Origin: Streptomyces abyssalis
Lineage (GTDB): Bacteria > Actinomycetota > Actinomycetes > Streptomycetales > Streptomycetaceae
DNA length: 64,000 bases
Direction of reading: 5' to 3'
NCBI RefSeq assembly: GCF_001751365.1
Contig: NZ_LJGT01000038.1
Span: 473,540-537,539, forward strand
This document shows, piece after piece, positions 49,334-59,159 of the stretch (position 1 is the first letter of the stretch; the number at the start of each line of letters is the position of its first letter). The position numbers and the translations under genes are program-made. Below the pieces are notes generated by a model. The model was not told where the DNA came from, searched no databases, and saw nothing but the letters and a program-made list of their open reading frames with translations.

Positions 49334-50572
49334 ATGAGCGGTGACACCGAACCGGATTCCGGCAGCACGGCGACACGCGAACGCCGCACCCTCACGCGCC
49401 CCGTGGCGTTCTGGCTGGTGGCCGCCGCCTTCACGGTGACGATGCTGGGGACGACACTGCCGACCCCGCTGTACGTCGTCTACCAGCGGGAACTCGACTT
49501 CTCCACCCTCATGGTCACCGTCGTCTTCGCGACGTACGCGGCGGGCGTGCTGGCCGCGCTGCTGCTCGTCGGCCATGTCTCGGACGAAGTCGGCCGCCGC
49601 CGGACGCTGTTGCCGGGGCTGGCACTGTCGATGCTCAGCGCGGTCGTCTTCCTCGTGGCGCACAATCTGGAACTGCTCTTCGCCGGACGGCTGCTGTCGG
49701 GTCTGTCCGCGGGCATCTTCACCGGCACGGCGACCGCCGCCCTGGTCGACCTGGCCGACGCCAGGAGCACCGGCCGGGGCAGCCTGGTGGCCACGGTGGT
49801 GCAGATGGGCGGCCTGGGCAGCGGCCCGCTGCTGGCCGGCGTGCTCGCCGAAGCCGCACCGGCGCCGCTGCGTCTCCCGTACGCGGTCGACCTGGCGCTG
49901 CTCGTGCTGGTGGCCGCCGGTCTGTGGTTCATGCCGGAACCCGTGGCCGGCACCGTGCGGCGTCCCCGGATGCGGGTGACGAAACCGGGGGTTCCGCAGG
50001 GGATGCGGGGCACTTTCGTACGGGCGGGCATCGCCGGGTTCGCGGGCTTCGCTGTGCTGGGGCTGTTCACGGCCGTGTCGCCCTCGTTCCTCGGCGAGCT
50101 GCTGGGCATGGACAGCTTCGCGCTCGCCGGCGGCGTGATCTTCGGGGTGTTCGCGGCGTCCGCCGTGGGGCAGATCGTGCTGGTGCCGCGGTTCGGCGAG
50201 GCGTCACTGCCTCTCGGGTGCGCCGGACTCGTCGTGGGGATGTGCCTGCTGACGGCCGGGTTCGCCGTGCGGTCGTTCGAACTGCTCGTCGCCGGAGGCG
50301 TGATCGCCGGAGGCGGTCAGGGCATGAGCTTCCGCGCCGGACTGGCGGCCGTCAACGCCGAGGCTCCTGTCGCCCAGCGTGCCAACGTGGCCTCCACGTA
50401 CTTCGTCGTGCTCTACGTGGCTCTGTCACTGCCCGTGATCGGCGTGGGTGTGGCGGCCGATCTGTTCGGGCTCCGCGCGGCGGGAATCGCCTTCAGCCTG
50501 CTCGTCGCCGCGCTCGCCGGCTCCGTACTGGCGGCGCTGCTGCGCGCGGGGCGGGCGCCCCGCGCGACCTGA
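49334..50572 (+). CDS. MFS transporter (DHA1-like)
   Basis: This 412-residue permease has 12 predicted TM helices. Motif A between TM2 and TM3 is GHVSDEVGRRRTLLPG. TM5/motif C region is GGLGSGPLLAGVLAEAAP. A basic central loop (RRPRMRVTKPGVPQG) splits the two halves. It starts with a 25-residue hydrophilic tail. Drug or metabolite export is likely but the substrate cannot be read from the sequence. The stop is 12 bp from the stop of the convergent MHS-family gene. Confidence 0.87.
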   Translation: MSGDTEPDSGSTATRERRTLTRPVAFWLVAAAFTVTMLGTTLPTPLYVVYQRELDFSTLMVTVVFATYAAGVLAALLLVGHVSDEVGRRRTLLPGLALSMLSAVVFLVAHNLELLFAGRLLSGLSAGIFTGTATAALVDLADARSTGRGSLVATVVQMGGLGSGPLLAGVLAEAAPAPLRLPYAVDLALLVLVAAGLWFMPEPVAGTVRRPRMRVTKPGVPQGMRGTFVRAGIAGFAGFAVLGLFTAVSPSFLGELLGMDSFALAGGVIFGVFAASAVGQIVLVPRFGEASLPLGCAGLVVGMCLLTAGFAVRSFELLVAGGVIAGGGQGMSFRAGLAAVNAEAPVAQRANVASTYFVVLYVALSLPVIGVGVAADLFGLRAAGIAFSLLVAALAGSVLAALLRAGRAPRAT

Positions 50573-50584
50573 CGCGCCCGCCCG

Positions 50585-52006
50585 CTACGAAGGGGCGGCC
50601 GGCGCGTGCTCCTCCAGTCCGACGTCCGTCTGACGCGACTCCTTCGAGTACAGGAACGCGACGAGCGAGACCGCCGCCGTCGCCGCCATGAAGACCGCGA
50701 CGAGCCAGGGGTCGCCGTCCGCGTACCCGAGCAGCGCCGCCGCGATGAACGGCGAGAAACCGGCGAGCGCCGCACCCGTCTCGCGCGACGCCGCGAACCC
50801 GGTGTAGCGCACGCGCGCCCCGAACAGCTCGGCGTAGAAGACCGGTTGGACGGCGATCATCGGCGCCAGCCCGAGCGAGGTCGCAACGATCATCGCCAGC
50901 CAGATGACCACGGGGACGCCCGTGTCCAGCAGCAGGAAGAACGGATACGCGAACAGGCCGGTGAAGACGACGCTGAACAGGTTCAGCGGCCTGCGCCCGA
51001 TCCTGTCCGACAGCGCGCCGTACACCGGCTGCAGCGCGATCACGACGAGCCCGAACGAGATCACCCCGGTCAGCGCGACCCACTTGGGCTGCTCGACCTG
51101 GACGGTCAGATACGACACGGAGAAGGTCGCGTAGATGTACACGACCGAGGTGTCGCAGATGTGCGCGCCGATCCCGACCAGGAAGCTGCGCGGATAGCGC
51201 CGCAGGGCCTCACGCACCGGCAGCTTCACGACGCTCTTGTTCTCCTTCATCCGCCGGAAGACGGGGGATTCGGCGACGCGCAGCCGCAGATAGAGCGATA
51301 CCCCGATCAGTACGAAGCTGAAGAGGAACGGCAGCCGCCAGCCCCAGCTCTGCTGGCTCGCCTGCGGAAGCATCCCGACGAAGAGGAAGACGACCATCCC
51401 GAGCACGAGCCCCGCCTGCACGCCCATCTGTGCGAACGACGCGTAGAAGCCGCGCCGTTGGGCCGGCGCGTGCTCGGCGAGCAGCGTCGAGGCACCGCCG
51501 AACTCGGCGCCCGCGCCCAGCCCCTGGCACACCCGCATCAGCGTGAGCAGCACGGGAGCCATGACGCCGATCGACGCGTACGTCGGCAGGAGGCCGATCA
51601 GGCCCGTGGAGAGCCCCATCACCAGCGTCGTCAGTACGAGCGTGGCCCGCCTGCCGATGCGGTCGCCGAGGGCGCCGAAGAAGAACCCGCCCACCGGGCG
51701 GAAGACGAAGCCGACGCCGAAGGTCGCGAGGCCGATCAGCGTGCCGGCCGCCGGGTCGTCCTGGACGAAGAACAGGTCGTTGAAGACGAGCACGACCGCC
51801 GTGCCGTAGATGAAGAAGTCGTACCACTCGAGCGCCGTACCGACGACGGACGCGGTGACCACGCGCCGCAGCTCACGGTCGGTCCGCATGTTCCTGGGCG
51901 GGGCCGTGGCCCCGGTCTCCGCCGCGGGGGCCGCGCCCGTGGACGCCGGGTCGTCCGGGTCGGGGGTGGGAGTCGTGATCCTGGTGGGTGGTGGTTCCTC
52001 GGACAT
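50585..52006 (-). CDS. Metabolite:H+ symporter (MHS family, ShiA/ProP-like)
   Basis: This 473-residue MFS protein is of the metabolite:proton symporter family. Diagnostic segments are RRVVTASVVGTALEWYDFFIYGTAVVLVF at TM1, GFVFRPVGGFFFGALGDRIGRRATLVLT (motif A), RVCQGLGAGAEFGGASTLLAEHAP and RRGFYASFAQMGVQAGLVLG. It has a 45-residue Pro/Thr-rich N-terminal tail. Members import shikimate, citrate, alpha-ketoglutarate, proline and related compounds. It is divergent from an IclR regulator, with TTCCGGAA-type repeats between, so uptake of an organic acid under IclR control is likely. Confidence 0.88.
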   Translation of the reverse strand: MSEEPPPTRITTPTPDPDDPASTGAAPAAETGATAPPRNMRTDRELRRVVTASVVGTALEWYDFFIYGTAVVLVFNDLFFVQDDPAAGTLIGLATFGVGFVFRPVGGFFFGALGDRIGRRATLVLTTLVMGLSTGLIGLLPTYASIGVMAPVLLTLMRVCQGLGAGAEFGGASTLLAEHAPAQRRGFYASFAQMGVQAGLVLGMVVFLFVGMLPQASQQSWGWRLPFLFSFVLIGVSLYLRLRVAESPVFRRMKENKSVVKLPVREALRRYPRSFLVGIGAHICDTSVVYIYATFSVSYLTVQVEQPKWVALTGVISFGLVVIALQPVYGALSDRIGRRPLNLFSVVFTGLFAYPFFLLLDTGVPVVIWLAMIVATSLGLAPMIAVQPVFYAELFGARVRYTGFAASRETGAALAGFSPFIAAALLGYADGDPWLVAVFMAATAAVSLVAFLYSKESRQTDVGLEEHAPAAPS

Positions 52007-52085
52007 CGCCGTCTCGATTCATCCGTCCCTGCCGCCTTGGCCGCCCCGGCCGGATTCCGGCCCACCTCACCATCGTTTCGCCTGA

Positions 52086-52123
52086 CGGAACTCTGTTCCG
52101 GAAACCGACCCGGGGTTCCGGAA
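52086..52123. promoter_or_regulatory. Candidate IclR operator cluster
   Basis: CGGAACTCTGTTCCG (52086-52100) is a perfect six-base dyad with a three-base centre. It overlaps TTCCGGAA at 52096-52103, and a second TTCCGGAA lies at 52116-52123, exactly 20 bp on, i.e. on the same DNA face. The cluster is 80-117 bp upstream of the MHS gene and about 195 bp from the IclR start. Confidence 0.5.
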
Positions 52124-52304
52124 TGCTGCCACAGCCCTCCGGGGCTGTGAACCCGCGCGGCAGCAGCGGACCGGCAGACCTGGAGCACACCTGAACCGTG
52201 CGCACACCTGGACACCTGGACACAGGAACCGTGTGCGCCCCGGGCCCCACCCCAAGCGCATCCCGGGCGCATCCGGACCACGCCCCCGCAACGATCCCGC
52301 TGCT

Positions 52305-52310
52305 TAGACT
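52305..52310 (+). promoter_or_regulatory. -10 box of the leaderless iclR-type gene
   Basis: TAGACT (TAGNNT) ends six bases before the ATG at 52317, and no ribosome binding site intervenes. It predicts a leaderless mRNA. Confidence 0.5.
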
Positions 52311-52316
52311 GGGCCG

Positions 52317-53093
52317 ATGGCCAGCGAGCGGCACCGCACTGCGGCGGACAAGACACTCGACGTGCTGGAAGCGCTGGCCGGGCACCGCAGCGTCGCGGAG
52401 ATCTCCGAGGTCACAGCGCTGCCCAAGCCCACCGTCCACCGCATCCTGCAGACCCTCGTCGAACGCGGCTTCGCCCGCCCCCTCGGCCGCGGCAGTTACG
52501 CGAGCGGCCCCCGCATCCTCACCCTCGTCGGCGCACACCAGCGCGAGGGCGACCTGCCCGACCAGGCGCGACCCGTCCTGGAGGCGCTGCGCGAAGAGAC
52601 GGACTGGACGGTCCACTTCGCCCTGCTCAGCGGCGACGAGGCGGTCTACGCGGCCAAGCTGGAGGCCGACAAGCCCTACCGGCTCGCCTCACGCGTCGGC
52701 ATGAGCCTCGCGCTGCACTCCACCTCGGTGGGCAAGTCCGTACTCGCGACGCTGCCCGACGAGTCGGTCCTCGCGCTCCTCAAGCGCACCGGCATGCCCG
52801 CGCACACGGAACACACCCACACCGACCCGGCGGAGCTGCTCGGCGAACTCACCGCCGTACGGGAACGCGGATACTCCGAGGACCGCGAGGAGAACGAGAC
52901 CGGGGTCGTCGCCGTCGGAGCGCCCGTCCTGGACCACTCAGGGCTGGCCGTCGGCGGCATGAGCGCGGTCACCCTGAGCAGCTTCTCGGACGAGGCGTCA
53001 CTGACCCGGTGCGGAAGAGCCGTCGCCGCCGCCGCCCAGCGCTTCTCGCTGACACTCGGCGCGCCGTCTCCCGGCTGCCTGGAACGCCGTTGA
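52317..53093 (+). CDS. IclR-family transcriptional regulator
   Basis: This 258-residue regulator has an N-terminal winged HTH (RTAADKTLDVLEALAGHRSVAEISEVTALPKPTVHRILQTLVERGFARPLGRGSYASGPRIL, residues 5-67) and an IclR effector domain (about 80-245; ETDWTVHFALLSGDEAVYAAKLEAD, LHSTSVGKSVLATLPDE, ERGYSEDREENETGVVAVGAPVLD). The effector pocket probably binds a small organic acid. It is divergent from the MHS transporter, which it most likely controls together with itself. Confidence 0.92.
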   Translation: MASERHRTAADKTLDVLEALAGHRSVAEISEVTALPKPTVHRILQTLVERGFARPLGRGSYASGPRILTLVGAHQREGDLPDQARPVLEALREETDWTVHFALLSGDEAVYAAKLEADKPYRLASRVGMSLALHSTSVGKSVLATLPDESVLALLKRTGMPAHTEHTHTDPAELLGELTAVRERGYSEDREENETGVVAVGAPVLDHSGLAVGGMSAVTLSSFSDEASLTRCGRAVAAAAQRFSLTLGAPSPGCLERR

Positions 53094-53216
53094 AGCGCGG
53101 AGGTTCGTGGGGCAGGCTGTGCAGCGTGCCCGCCCGCATCCCCGCCCGTACGGGCGGACGCCGGGCCGGTTGAGGGACCGATGCAGGTGAGACCGAGCCA
53201 GGTGAGGAGGGGCATG

Positions 53217-53579
53217 ATGGCACGCCGCGTACGCAGCACCACGCCGCGTCTGCCCGGCATCCTCCTCGCGGTCCTGCTCGTGCTGTCCGGCGGCTCCGCC
53301 GCCATGGCGCAGCAGCCGCACGCCCAGGGCGCCCCCGCTCAGGGCCAGTCCGCGGGCGCCCACCAGCAGGACCCGCCGCAGCACTTCCAGGGCGCGATCG
53401 CGCACGCCGCGCACGCCGCCACCCACGCACCTCTCCCGCTGCTTCCCGCCGTCGGACAGAACGGCCCCGAGGCGGAGCCCGGCTCCGTACGGCCGGAGCG
53501 CCCGCGGCTCTCCGCCACGCACCTCACACACAGGTCACCGCCGCAGGGGCGCGCTCCCCCGGCCCGTACAGGCATCTGA
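53217..53579 (+). CDS. Small secreted His/Pro-rich protein
   Basis: This 120-residue protein has a clear signal peptide: basic MARRVRSTTPR, hydrophobic LPGILLAVLLVLSGGSAAMAQ, and cleavage plausible after AMA. The mature part is low-complexity, rich in His, Gln, Ala and Pro (QQPHAQGAPAQGQSAGAHQQDPPQHFQGAIAHAAHAATHAPL). GGAGGGG six to seven bases upstream selects the second of two adjacent ATGs (53217). It lies 124 bp before secDF on the same strand. No enzymatic domain. His-rich composition hints at metal binding, which is speculative. Confidence 0.65.
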   Translation: MARRVRSTTPRLPGILLAVLLVLSGGSAAMAQQPHAQGAPAQGQSAGAHQQDPPQHFQGAIAHAAHAATHAPLPLLPAVGQNGPEAEPGSVRPERPRLSATHLTHRSPPQGRAPPARTGI

Positions 53580-53703
53580 GACCTGATCCGACCTGACAAA
53601 CGGCACCCGGCCGCGGGGCGCGCCCCGGTGCCGTCACCTTCACCACCGCTGCCCCCGGGCCCTGCCCCGGGCGGATGCGGTGTGCCTGTACAGGAGGCAA
53701 CCC

Positions 53704-56049
53704 ATGACTCGCGCCAACAGGGTGCGGGCGGTGATCGCGCTTGCCGTAACGGCCCTCGCCGCGGTCCTCGCCATGACCAAGGAACCCCGCCTCGGCATCG
53801 ATCTGCGCGGCGGAACACAGATCGTCCTGGAGACCCGGGACTCGAAGTCGGCGAAAGCCACGCCGTCCGCGACGGACGACACGATGGAAGTGCTGCGCCG
53901 GCGCGTGGACGCGCTAGGAGTCGCCGAACCCAACCTCGTGCGCTCCGGAGACAACCGCATCATCGTCGAACTCCCGGGCCTGACCGACCCGAAGGAGGCC
54001 ACAGAGGTCCTCGGCCGGACCGCCCAGCTCACCTTCCATCCCGTCGAGGGCGCCCCGGAGGCCGGGGAACGGCCCGGCGAGGGCGGCGCCGGGAAGGACG
54101 AGTCCGGCCGTCCCGTGGAACTCGGGGACACCGCCATGACGGGCGTCGAGGTGGAGTCGGCCAAGGCCACCCTCGACCAGCAGAACGGGTCCGGCTGGTT
54201 CGTCGAGCTCGGCTTCCGCGACAAGGGCGGAAAGGAGTGGAAGGACCTGACGGGCAAGGCGGCCTGCTCCCCGGCCGGGGACCCGCAGCGTCGCGTGGCG
54301 ATCGTCCTGGACGAGAAGGTCATCTCGTCGCCGCAGGTCGACCCGTCCGTCTCCTGCGGAGCCGGCATCGGAGGCGGAAAGACCCAGATCACCGGGGACT
54401 TCGGCGAGGAGGAGGCCAAGGAGCTGGCCACCCTCGTCGAGGGCGGCGCCCTGCCCGTCCCGGTCGAGGTGATCGAACGTCACACCGTCGGACCGACGCT
54501 GGGCGCCGAGGCGATCGAGGCGAGCGGCTGGGCCGCCGTGATCGGTGCCGCCCTCACGTCGGCCTCCGTGGTCTTCGTCTACCGGCTCTTCGGCGCCCTC
54601 GCGGCCGTGGGCCTGCTGTGCTACGGGCTGATCGCGTACTCCGCGCTGCTCGCGTTCGGAGCGACGCTGACGCTGCCGGGCCTCGCCGGCTTCGTACTGG
54701 CGATCGGCATGGCCGTCGACGCGAACGTCCTCGTCTTCGAACGAGGGCGTGAGGAGTACGAACGCGGCGGACGGGCCAGAAGCCTGCGCACCGCGTCGGC
54801 GAAGGGTTTCCGCGGTGCGTTCAGCGCGATCGTCGACTCCAACGTCACCACGCTCCTCGCGGCCCTGCTGCTCTTCACGCTCGCCTCGGGGCCGGTGCGC
54901 GGCTTCGGCGTCACGCTCTCCATCGGCGTGCTCGCCTCGATGGTCAGCGCGCTGGTCGTCACGAGGGTGCTGGTGGAATTCGCCGCGGGCCGCCGTGCCG
55001 TACGGGCGCGTCCGCGGATCTCGGGACTCGCCGGGCTGGGACGCGTACGTACGCGCCTGACGCGACGCAATCCGGACTGGATGCGGTACGGGAGGCGCTG
55101 GCTCGCGGTCTCGTCCGCGGCCGTCGTCCTCGCCGTTGCCGGAATCGTGCTGCGCGGGCTGGACTTCGGCGTCGAGTTCACCGGGGGACGGCTCGTGGAG
55201 TACTCCACCAGTCAGGCCGTCGATCCCGAAGCCGCCCGCGCGGCACTGGCCGACGCGGGGCTGCCGGACGCCGTCGTCCAGGGCTCCGGCGGGGGCGAAG
55301 GCGCCGCCGACGGGATCACGGTGCGCTCCGAGCAGCTCACGGACGACCAGGAGCGGACGGTCCGCTCCGCGCTTGCCGAACTCGGCGGGGACGCCGAGCA
55401 GGTGCGCGACGAGATGTTCGGACCGAGCCTCGGCGACGAACTGCGGCGACACGCCCTGATCGCGCTGGCGGTCGCGCTCGGCGCGCAGCTGCTCTACCTG
55501 GCCTTCCGGTTCCGGTGGACGTTCAGCACCTCGACGGTGCTGTCGCTCGTGCACGACACGGTCATCCTCATCGGTGCCTTCGCCTGGCTGGGCAGGCCCG
55601 TCGACGGGGTCTTCCTGGCGGCGCTGCTGACCGTCATCGGCTACTCGGTCAACGACTCCGTCGTCATCTTCGACCGGGTCCGCTCCGAAGAGCAGGAGCC
55701 GCACCGGCCGTCCCCGACGGCACCGAAGAGGTCGTTCCGGGACGTGGTCAACAGAGCGGTCGTGCAGACGGTGCCGCGCACCCTCAACACCGGCATGGGA
55801 GCTCTGTTCATCATCTCCGCCCTCGCGGTGCTGGGCGGCGACTCGCTGGGCGACTTCGCGCTGGCTCTGCTGATCGGCATCGTGGTGGGTTCGTACTCGT
55901 CGCTGTTCGTCGGTGCCCCGCTCGCCGTCGAGTTCGAGAACCGCAGCCCGCACACGCCGGCCCGCCGCACGGGCGGGCGCGGGTCCGGACCGGGCAGCGC
56001 CCGGGCGAGGACCCGCCGCTCCCCGCACGACAACGGGGCGCGCGTGTAG
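53704..56049 (+). CDS. secDF: Fused SecDF protein-translocase accessory subunit
   Basis: This 781-residue fusion of SecD and SecF uses the proton gradient to help pull exported proteins through SecYEG. SecD part: TM1 near the start, periplasmic P1 with LGIDLRGGTQIVLETRD (D1 motif), then AVPVEVIERHTVGPTLGAEAIEASGWAA leading into TM2-6 with GFVLAIGMAVDANVLVFERGREEY (D4-like, Asp of the proton path). SecF part: GLDFGVEFTGGRLVEYSTSQ, then VIGYSVNDSVVIFDRVRSEE (Asp/Arg). ATG with GGAGG seven bases upstream. Streptomyces usually also has separate secD and secF; this fused type is an additional copy, so it may serve a subset of substrates. Confidence 0.93.
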   Translation: MTRANRVRAVIALAVTALAAVLAMTKEPRLGIDLRGGTQIVLETRDSKSAKATPSATDDTMEVLRRRVDALGVAEPNLVRSGDNRIIVELPGLTDPKEATEVLGRTAQLTFHPVEGAPEAGERPGEGGAGKDESGRPVELGDTAMTGVEVESAKATLDQQNGSGWFVELGFRDKGGKEWKDLTGKAACSPAGDPQRRVAIVLDEKVISSPQVDPSVSCGAGIGGGKTQITGDFGEEEAKELATLVEGGALPVPVEVIERHTVGPTLGAEAIEASGWAAVIGAALTSASVVFVYRLFGALAAVGLLCYGLIAYSALLAFGATLTLPGLAGFVLAIGMAVDANVLVFERGREEYERGGRARSLRTASAKGFRGAFSAIVDSNVTTLLAALLLFTLASGPVRGFGVTLSIGVLASMVSALVVTRVLVEFAAGRRAVRARPRISGLAGLGRVRTRLTRRNPDWMRYGRRWLAVSSAAVVLAVAGIVLRGLDFGVEFTGGRLVEYSTSQAVDPEAARAALADAGLPDAVVQGSGGGEGAADGITVRSEQLTDDQERTVRSALAELGGDAEQVRDEMFGPSLGDELRRHALIALAVALGAQLLYLAFRFRWTFSTSTVLSLVHDTVILIGAFAWLGRPVDGVFLAALLTVIGYSVNDSVVIFDRVRSEEQEPHRPSPTAPKRSFRDVVNRAVVQTVPRTLNTGMGALFIISALAVLGGDSLGDFALALLIGIVVGSYSSLFVGAPLAVEFENRSPHTPARRTGGRGSGPGSARARTRRSPHDNGARV

Positions 56050-56095
56050 GGCGATCGGCGAGTGTGCCGGCCGGGGCACACGTGCCCCGCGCACG

Positions 56096-56131
56096 CCGAG
56101 GGCGGCACCCCTTCCGGGATGCCGCCCTCGG
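56096..56131. terminator. Bidirectional terminator between secDF and groEL
   Basis: CCGAGGGCGGCACCCC (56096-56111) pairs with GGGATGCCGCCCTCGG (56116-56131) with one mismatch and a four-base loop. It lies between convergent secDF and groEL. Confidence 0.75.
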
Positions 56132-56177
56132 TCCTGATCCGTGCCGGGAGGCTACGGAACCTCCGACCGCGCTGCGG

Positions 56178-57935
<1,758 letters not shown>

Positions 57936-57954
57936 TCACCGACCCGGTCCTTGA

Positions 57955-58016
57955 CTGTCACTCTCACTCGGAGAGTGCTAACGCAATGATTAGCACTCGA
58001 CCCCTGCGAGTGCAAG
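57955..58016 (-). promoter_or_regulatory. groEL promoter with two CIRCE (HrcA) operators
   Basis: CIRCE 1: CTGTCACTC (57955-57963)-N9-GAGTGCTAA (57973-57981). CIRCE 2: TTAGCACTC (57990-57998)-N9-GAGTGCAAG (58008-58016). Reading the minus strand, TTGCAC (58010-58015) and TAATCA (57987-57992) are spaced 17 bp, a good -35/-10 pair embedded in CIRCE 2. HrcA at either box would block it. The 5' leader to the ATG is about 175 nt. Confidence 0.9.
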
Positions 58017-58093
58017 CGCCCCCAGGACATCACACCGGGCCGGGACGTACGCAACCTGCGGGGCCTGCGGGTCAGGGCCGCGCGGACAGCACA

Positions 58094-58128
58094 GAGGGGC
58101 CGTACTCCTCCGCGGAGTACGGCCCCTC
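58094..58128 (-). terminator. Perfect 15-bp terminator hairpin of the cold-shock gene
   Basis: GAGGGGCCGTACTCC (58094-58108) and GGAGTACGGCCCCTC (58114-58128) pair perfectly with a five-base loop, 50 bp downstream of the cold-shock stop codon. It also separates that gene from the groEL promoter. Confidence 0.8.
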
Positions 58129-58177
58129 GTACGGCTGTTGTTACGGCTGTTGCAGCTCTGCGCAGTGTTGCGGGTGC

Positions 58178-58381
58178 TCAGGCAGTCACACGGACCATGT
58201 CCGCCTGCGGCCCCTTCTGACCCTGCGAGATCTCGAACTCGACCCGCTGTCCTTCGTCCAGGGTGCGGTAGCCGTCCATCTGAATCGCGCTGTAGTGGAC
58301 GAATACGTCTGCACCACCGTCGACCGCGATGAAGCCGTATCCCTTCTCCGCGTTGAACCACTTGACGGTGCCCTGAGCCAT
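58178..58381 (-). CDS. CspA-family cold-shock protein
   Basis: This 67-residue single cold-shock domain starts [23 protein letters not shown] (RNP1 KGYGFI) with [11 protein letters not shown] (RNP2) and ends [18 protein letters not shown]. It is an OB-fold nucleic-acid chaperone that melts mRNA structure. The start is the conserved MAQGTVKWF; an upstream in-frame ATG (58426) would add an unconserved tail. It has a long upstream region, as cold-shock genes often do, and its own strong terminator. Confidence 0.96.
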   Translation of the reverse strand: MAQGTVKWFNAEKGYGFIAVDGGADVFVHYSAIQMDGYRTLDEGQRVEFEISQGQKGPQADMVRVTA

Positions 58382-58750
58382 CCCTAACTCCCCTATTACT
58401 GGCCCTTGCACGAGCCCGCACTTCACGAACCCGGGTCAGACCTCACCTCCGGCACGGCACCGCAGACATGCGGATGCGTAAGCCGGAACGCGTCGACCGC
58501 GGCTGAATGTATCTGTACGGACGCCCTCTGCAACAGGTCACGAAGACGAGAATTCTGAGCAACGATCGAGGGCGCAAAAGCCCGCATTCTCCGAGGAAGC
58601 AGGGCAAGCAAGGCCGGGCAAAGCGCCGCCAACGCGACAATTGCCGCACCGATTCCGGGCACAACTTGTCGCGTTCTCATGGACGCCCGGCACGCACCGG
58701 GGAGTCACTGGGGTGGGATTCTTCGCAACCCTATCGCGTCCCCACACGCG
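58382..58750. other. Leader/promoter region of the cold-shock gene
   Basis: About 370 bp without a firm gene. A minus-strand frame (58423-58680, 85 codons, MRTRQVVPGIGAAIVALAALCPALLALL) has one hydrophobic stretch but no good ribosome binding site, and I do not count it. The sequence is somewhat richer in A/T than its neighbours, which fits a structured cold-shock 5' leader. Confidence 0.45.
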
Positions 58751-58797
58751 GAACCGCCCCCTCCGTTTCGTTCATGTGTTCCCGGAGGAGGCGGTTC
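58751..58797 (-). terminator. Terminator hairpin of the metM-metO operon
   Basis: GAACCGCCCCCTCCG (58751-58765) pairs with CGGAGGAGGCGGTTC (58783-58797) at 14 of 15 positions, about 85 bp downstream of the metO stop codon. Confidence 0.65.
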
Positions 58798-58880
58798 GAC
58801 CGTAAGGGGATCAGCACCGGCCGCAAGGGGCCTTCACCGACCTCTCACGAGACCTCAGCAGGGCCGAGACCTCAGCGAAC

Positions 58881-59159
58881 TCAGCATCCGCCCGCGACCG
58901 CGGGAATGATGGAGACACCCGCGCCGTCCGGGGTGGGCGTCTCCAGGCCCTGCTCGAAACGGACGTCGTCGTCGTTGACGTAGACGTTGACGAAGCGGCG
59001 CAGCTTGCCCGAGTCGTCCAGCACTCGTGCACCGATGCCGGTGTGGTTCTTCTCCAGGTCGGCCAGCACCTCGGAGAGGGTCGCGCCCTCGGCGCTCACC
59101 TCCGCCTGCCCTCCGGTGTAGGTGCGCAGGATGGTCGGGATACGGACGTTCACGCTCAT
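58881..59159 (-). CDS. metO: MoaD/ThiS/CysO-like sulfur-carrier protein (MetO)
   Basis: This 92-residue ubiquitin-fold sulfur carrier starts MSVNVRIPTILRTYTGGQAEVSAEG, has LSEVLADLEKNHTGI and FVNVYVNDDDVRF, and ends SIIPAVAGGC. The Gly-Gly that would carry the thiocarboxylate is followed by one Cys, so a Mec-like metalloprotease must trim it before activation, as for mycobacterial precursors. Its ATG overlaps the stop of the threonine-synthase-like gene (ATGA), tying it to that PLP enzyme. This fits the MetM-MetO pathway, in which the carrier hands sulfur to O-phosphohomoserine to make homocysteine. Generic databases would call it a MoaD/ThiS protein; molybdopterin synthesis is less likely here. 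Confidence 0.87.
   Translation of the reverse strand: MSVNVRIPTILRTYTGGQAEVSAEGATLSEVLADLEKNHTGIGARVLDDSGKLRRFVNVYVNDDDVRFEQGLETPTPDGAGVSIIPAVAGGC

Noticed and set aside
58423..58680. 85-codon minus-strand frame with one hydrophobic stretch upstream of the cold-shock gene
   Set aside because: No good ribosome binding site and no resemblance to a known family; it more likely lies within the cold-shock leader/promoter region.
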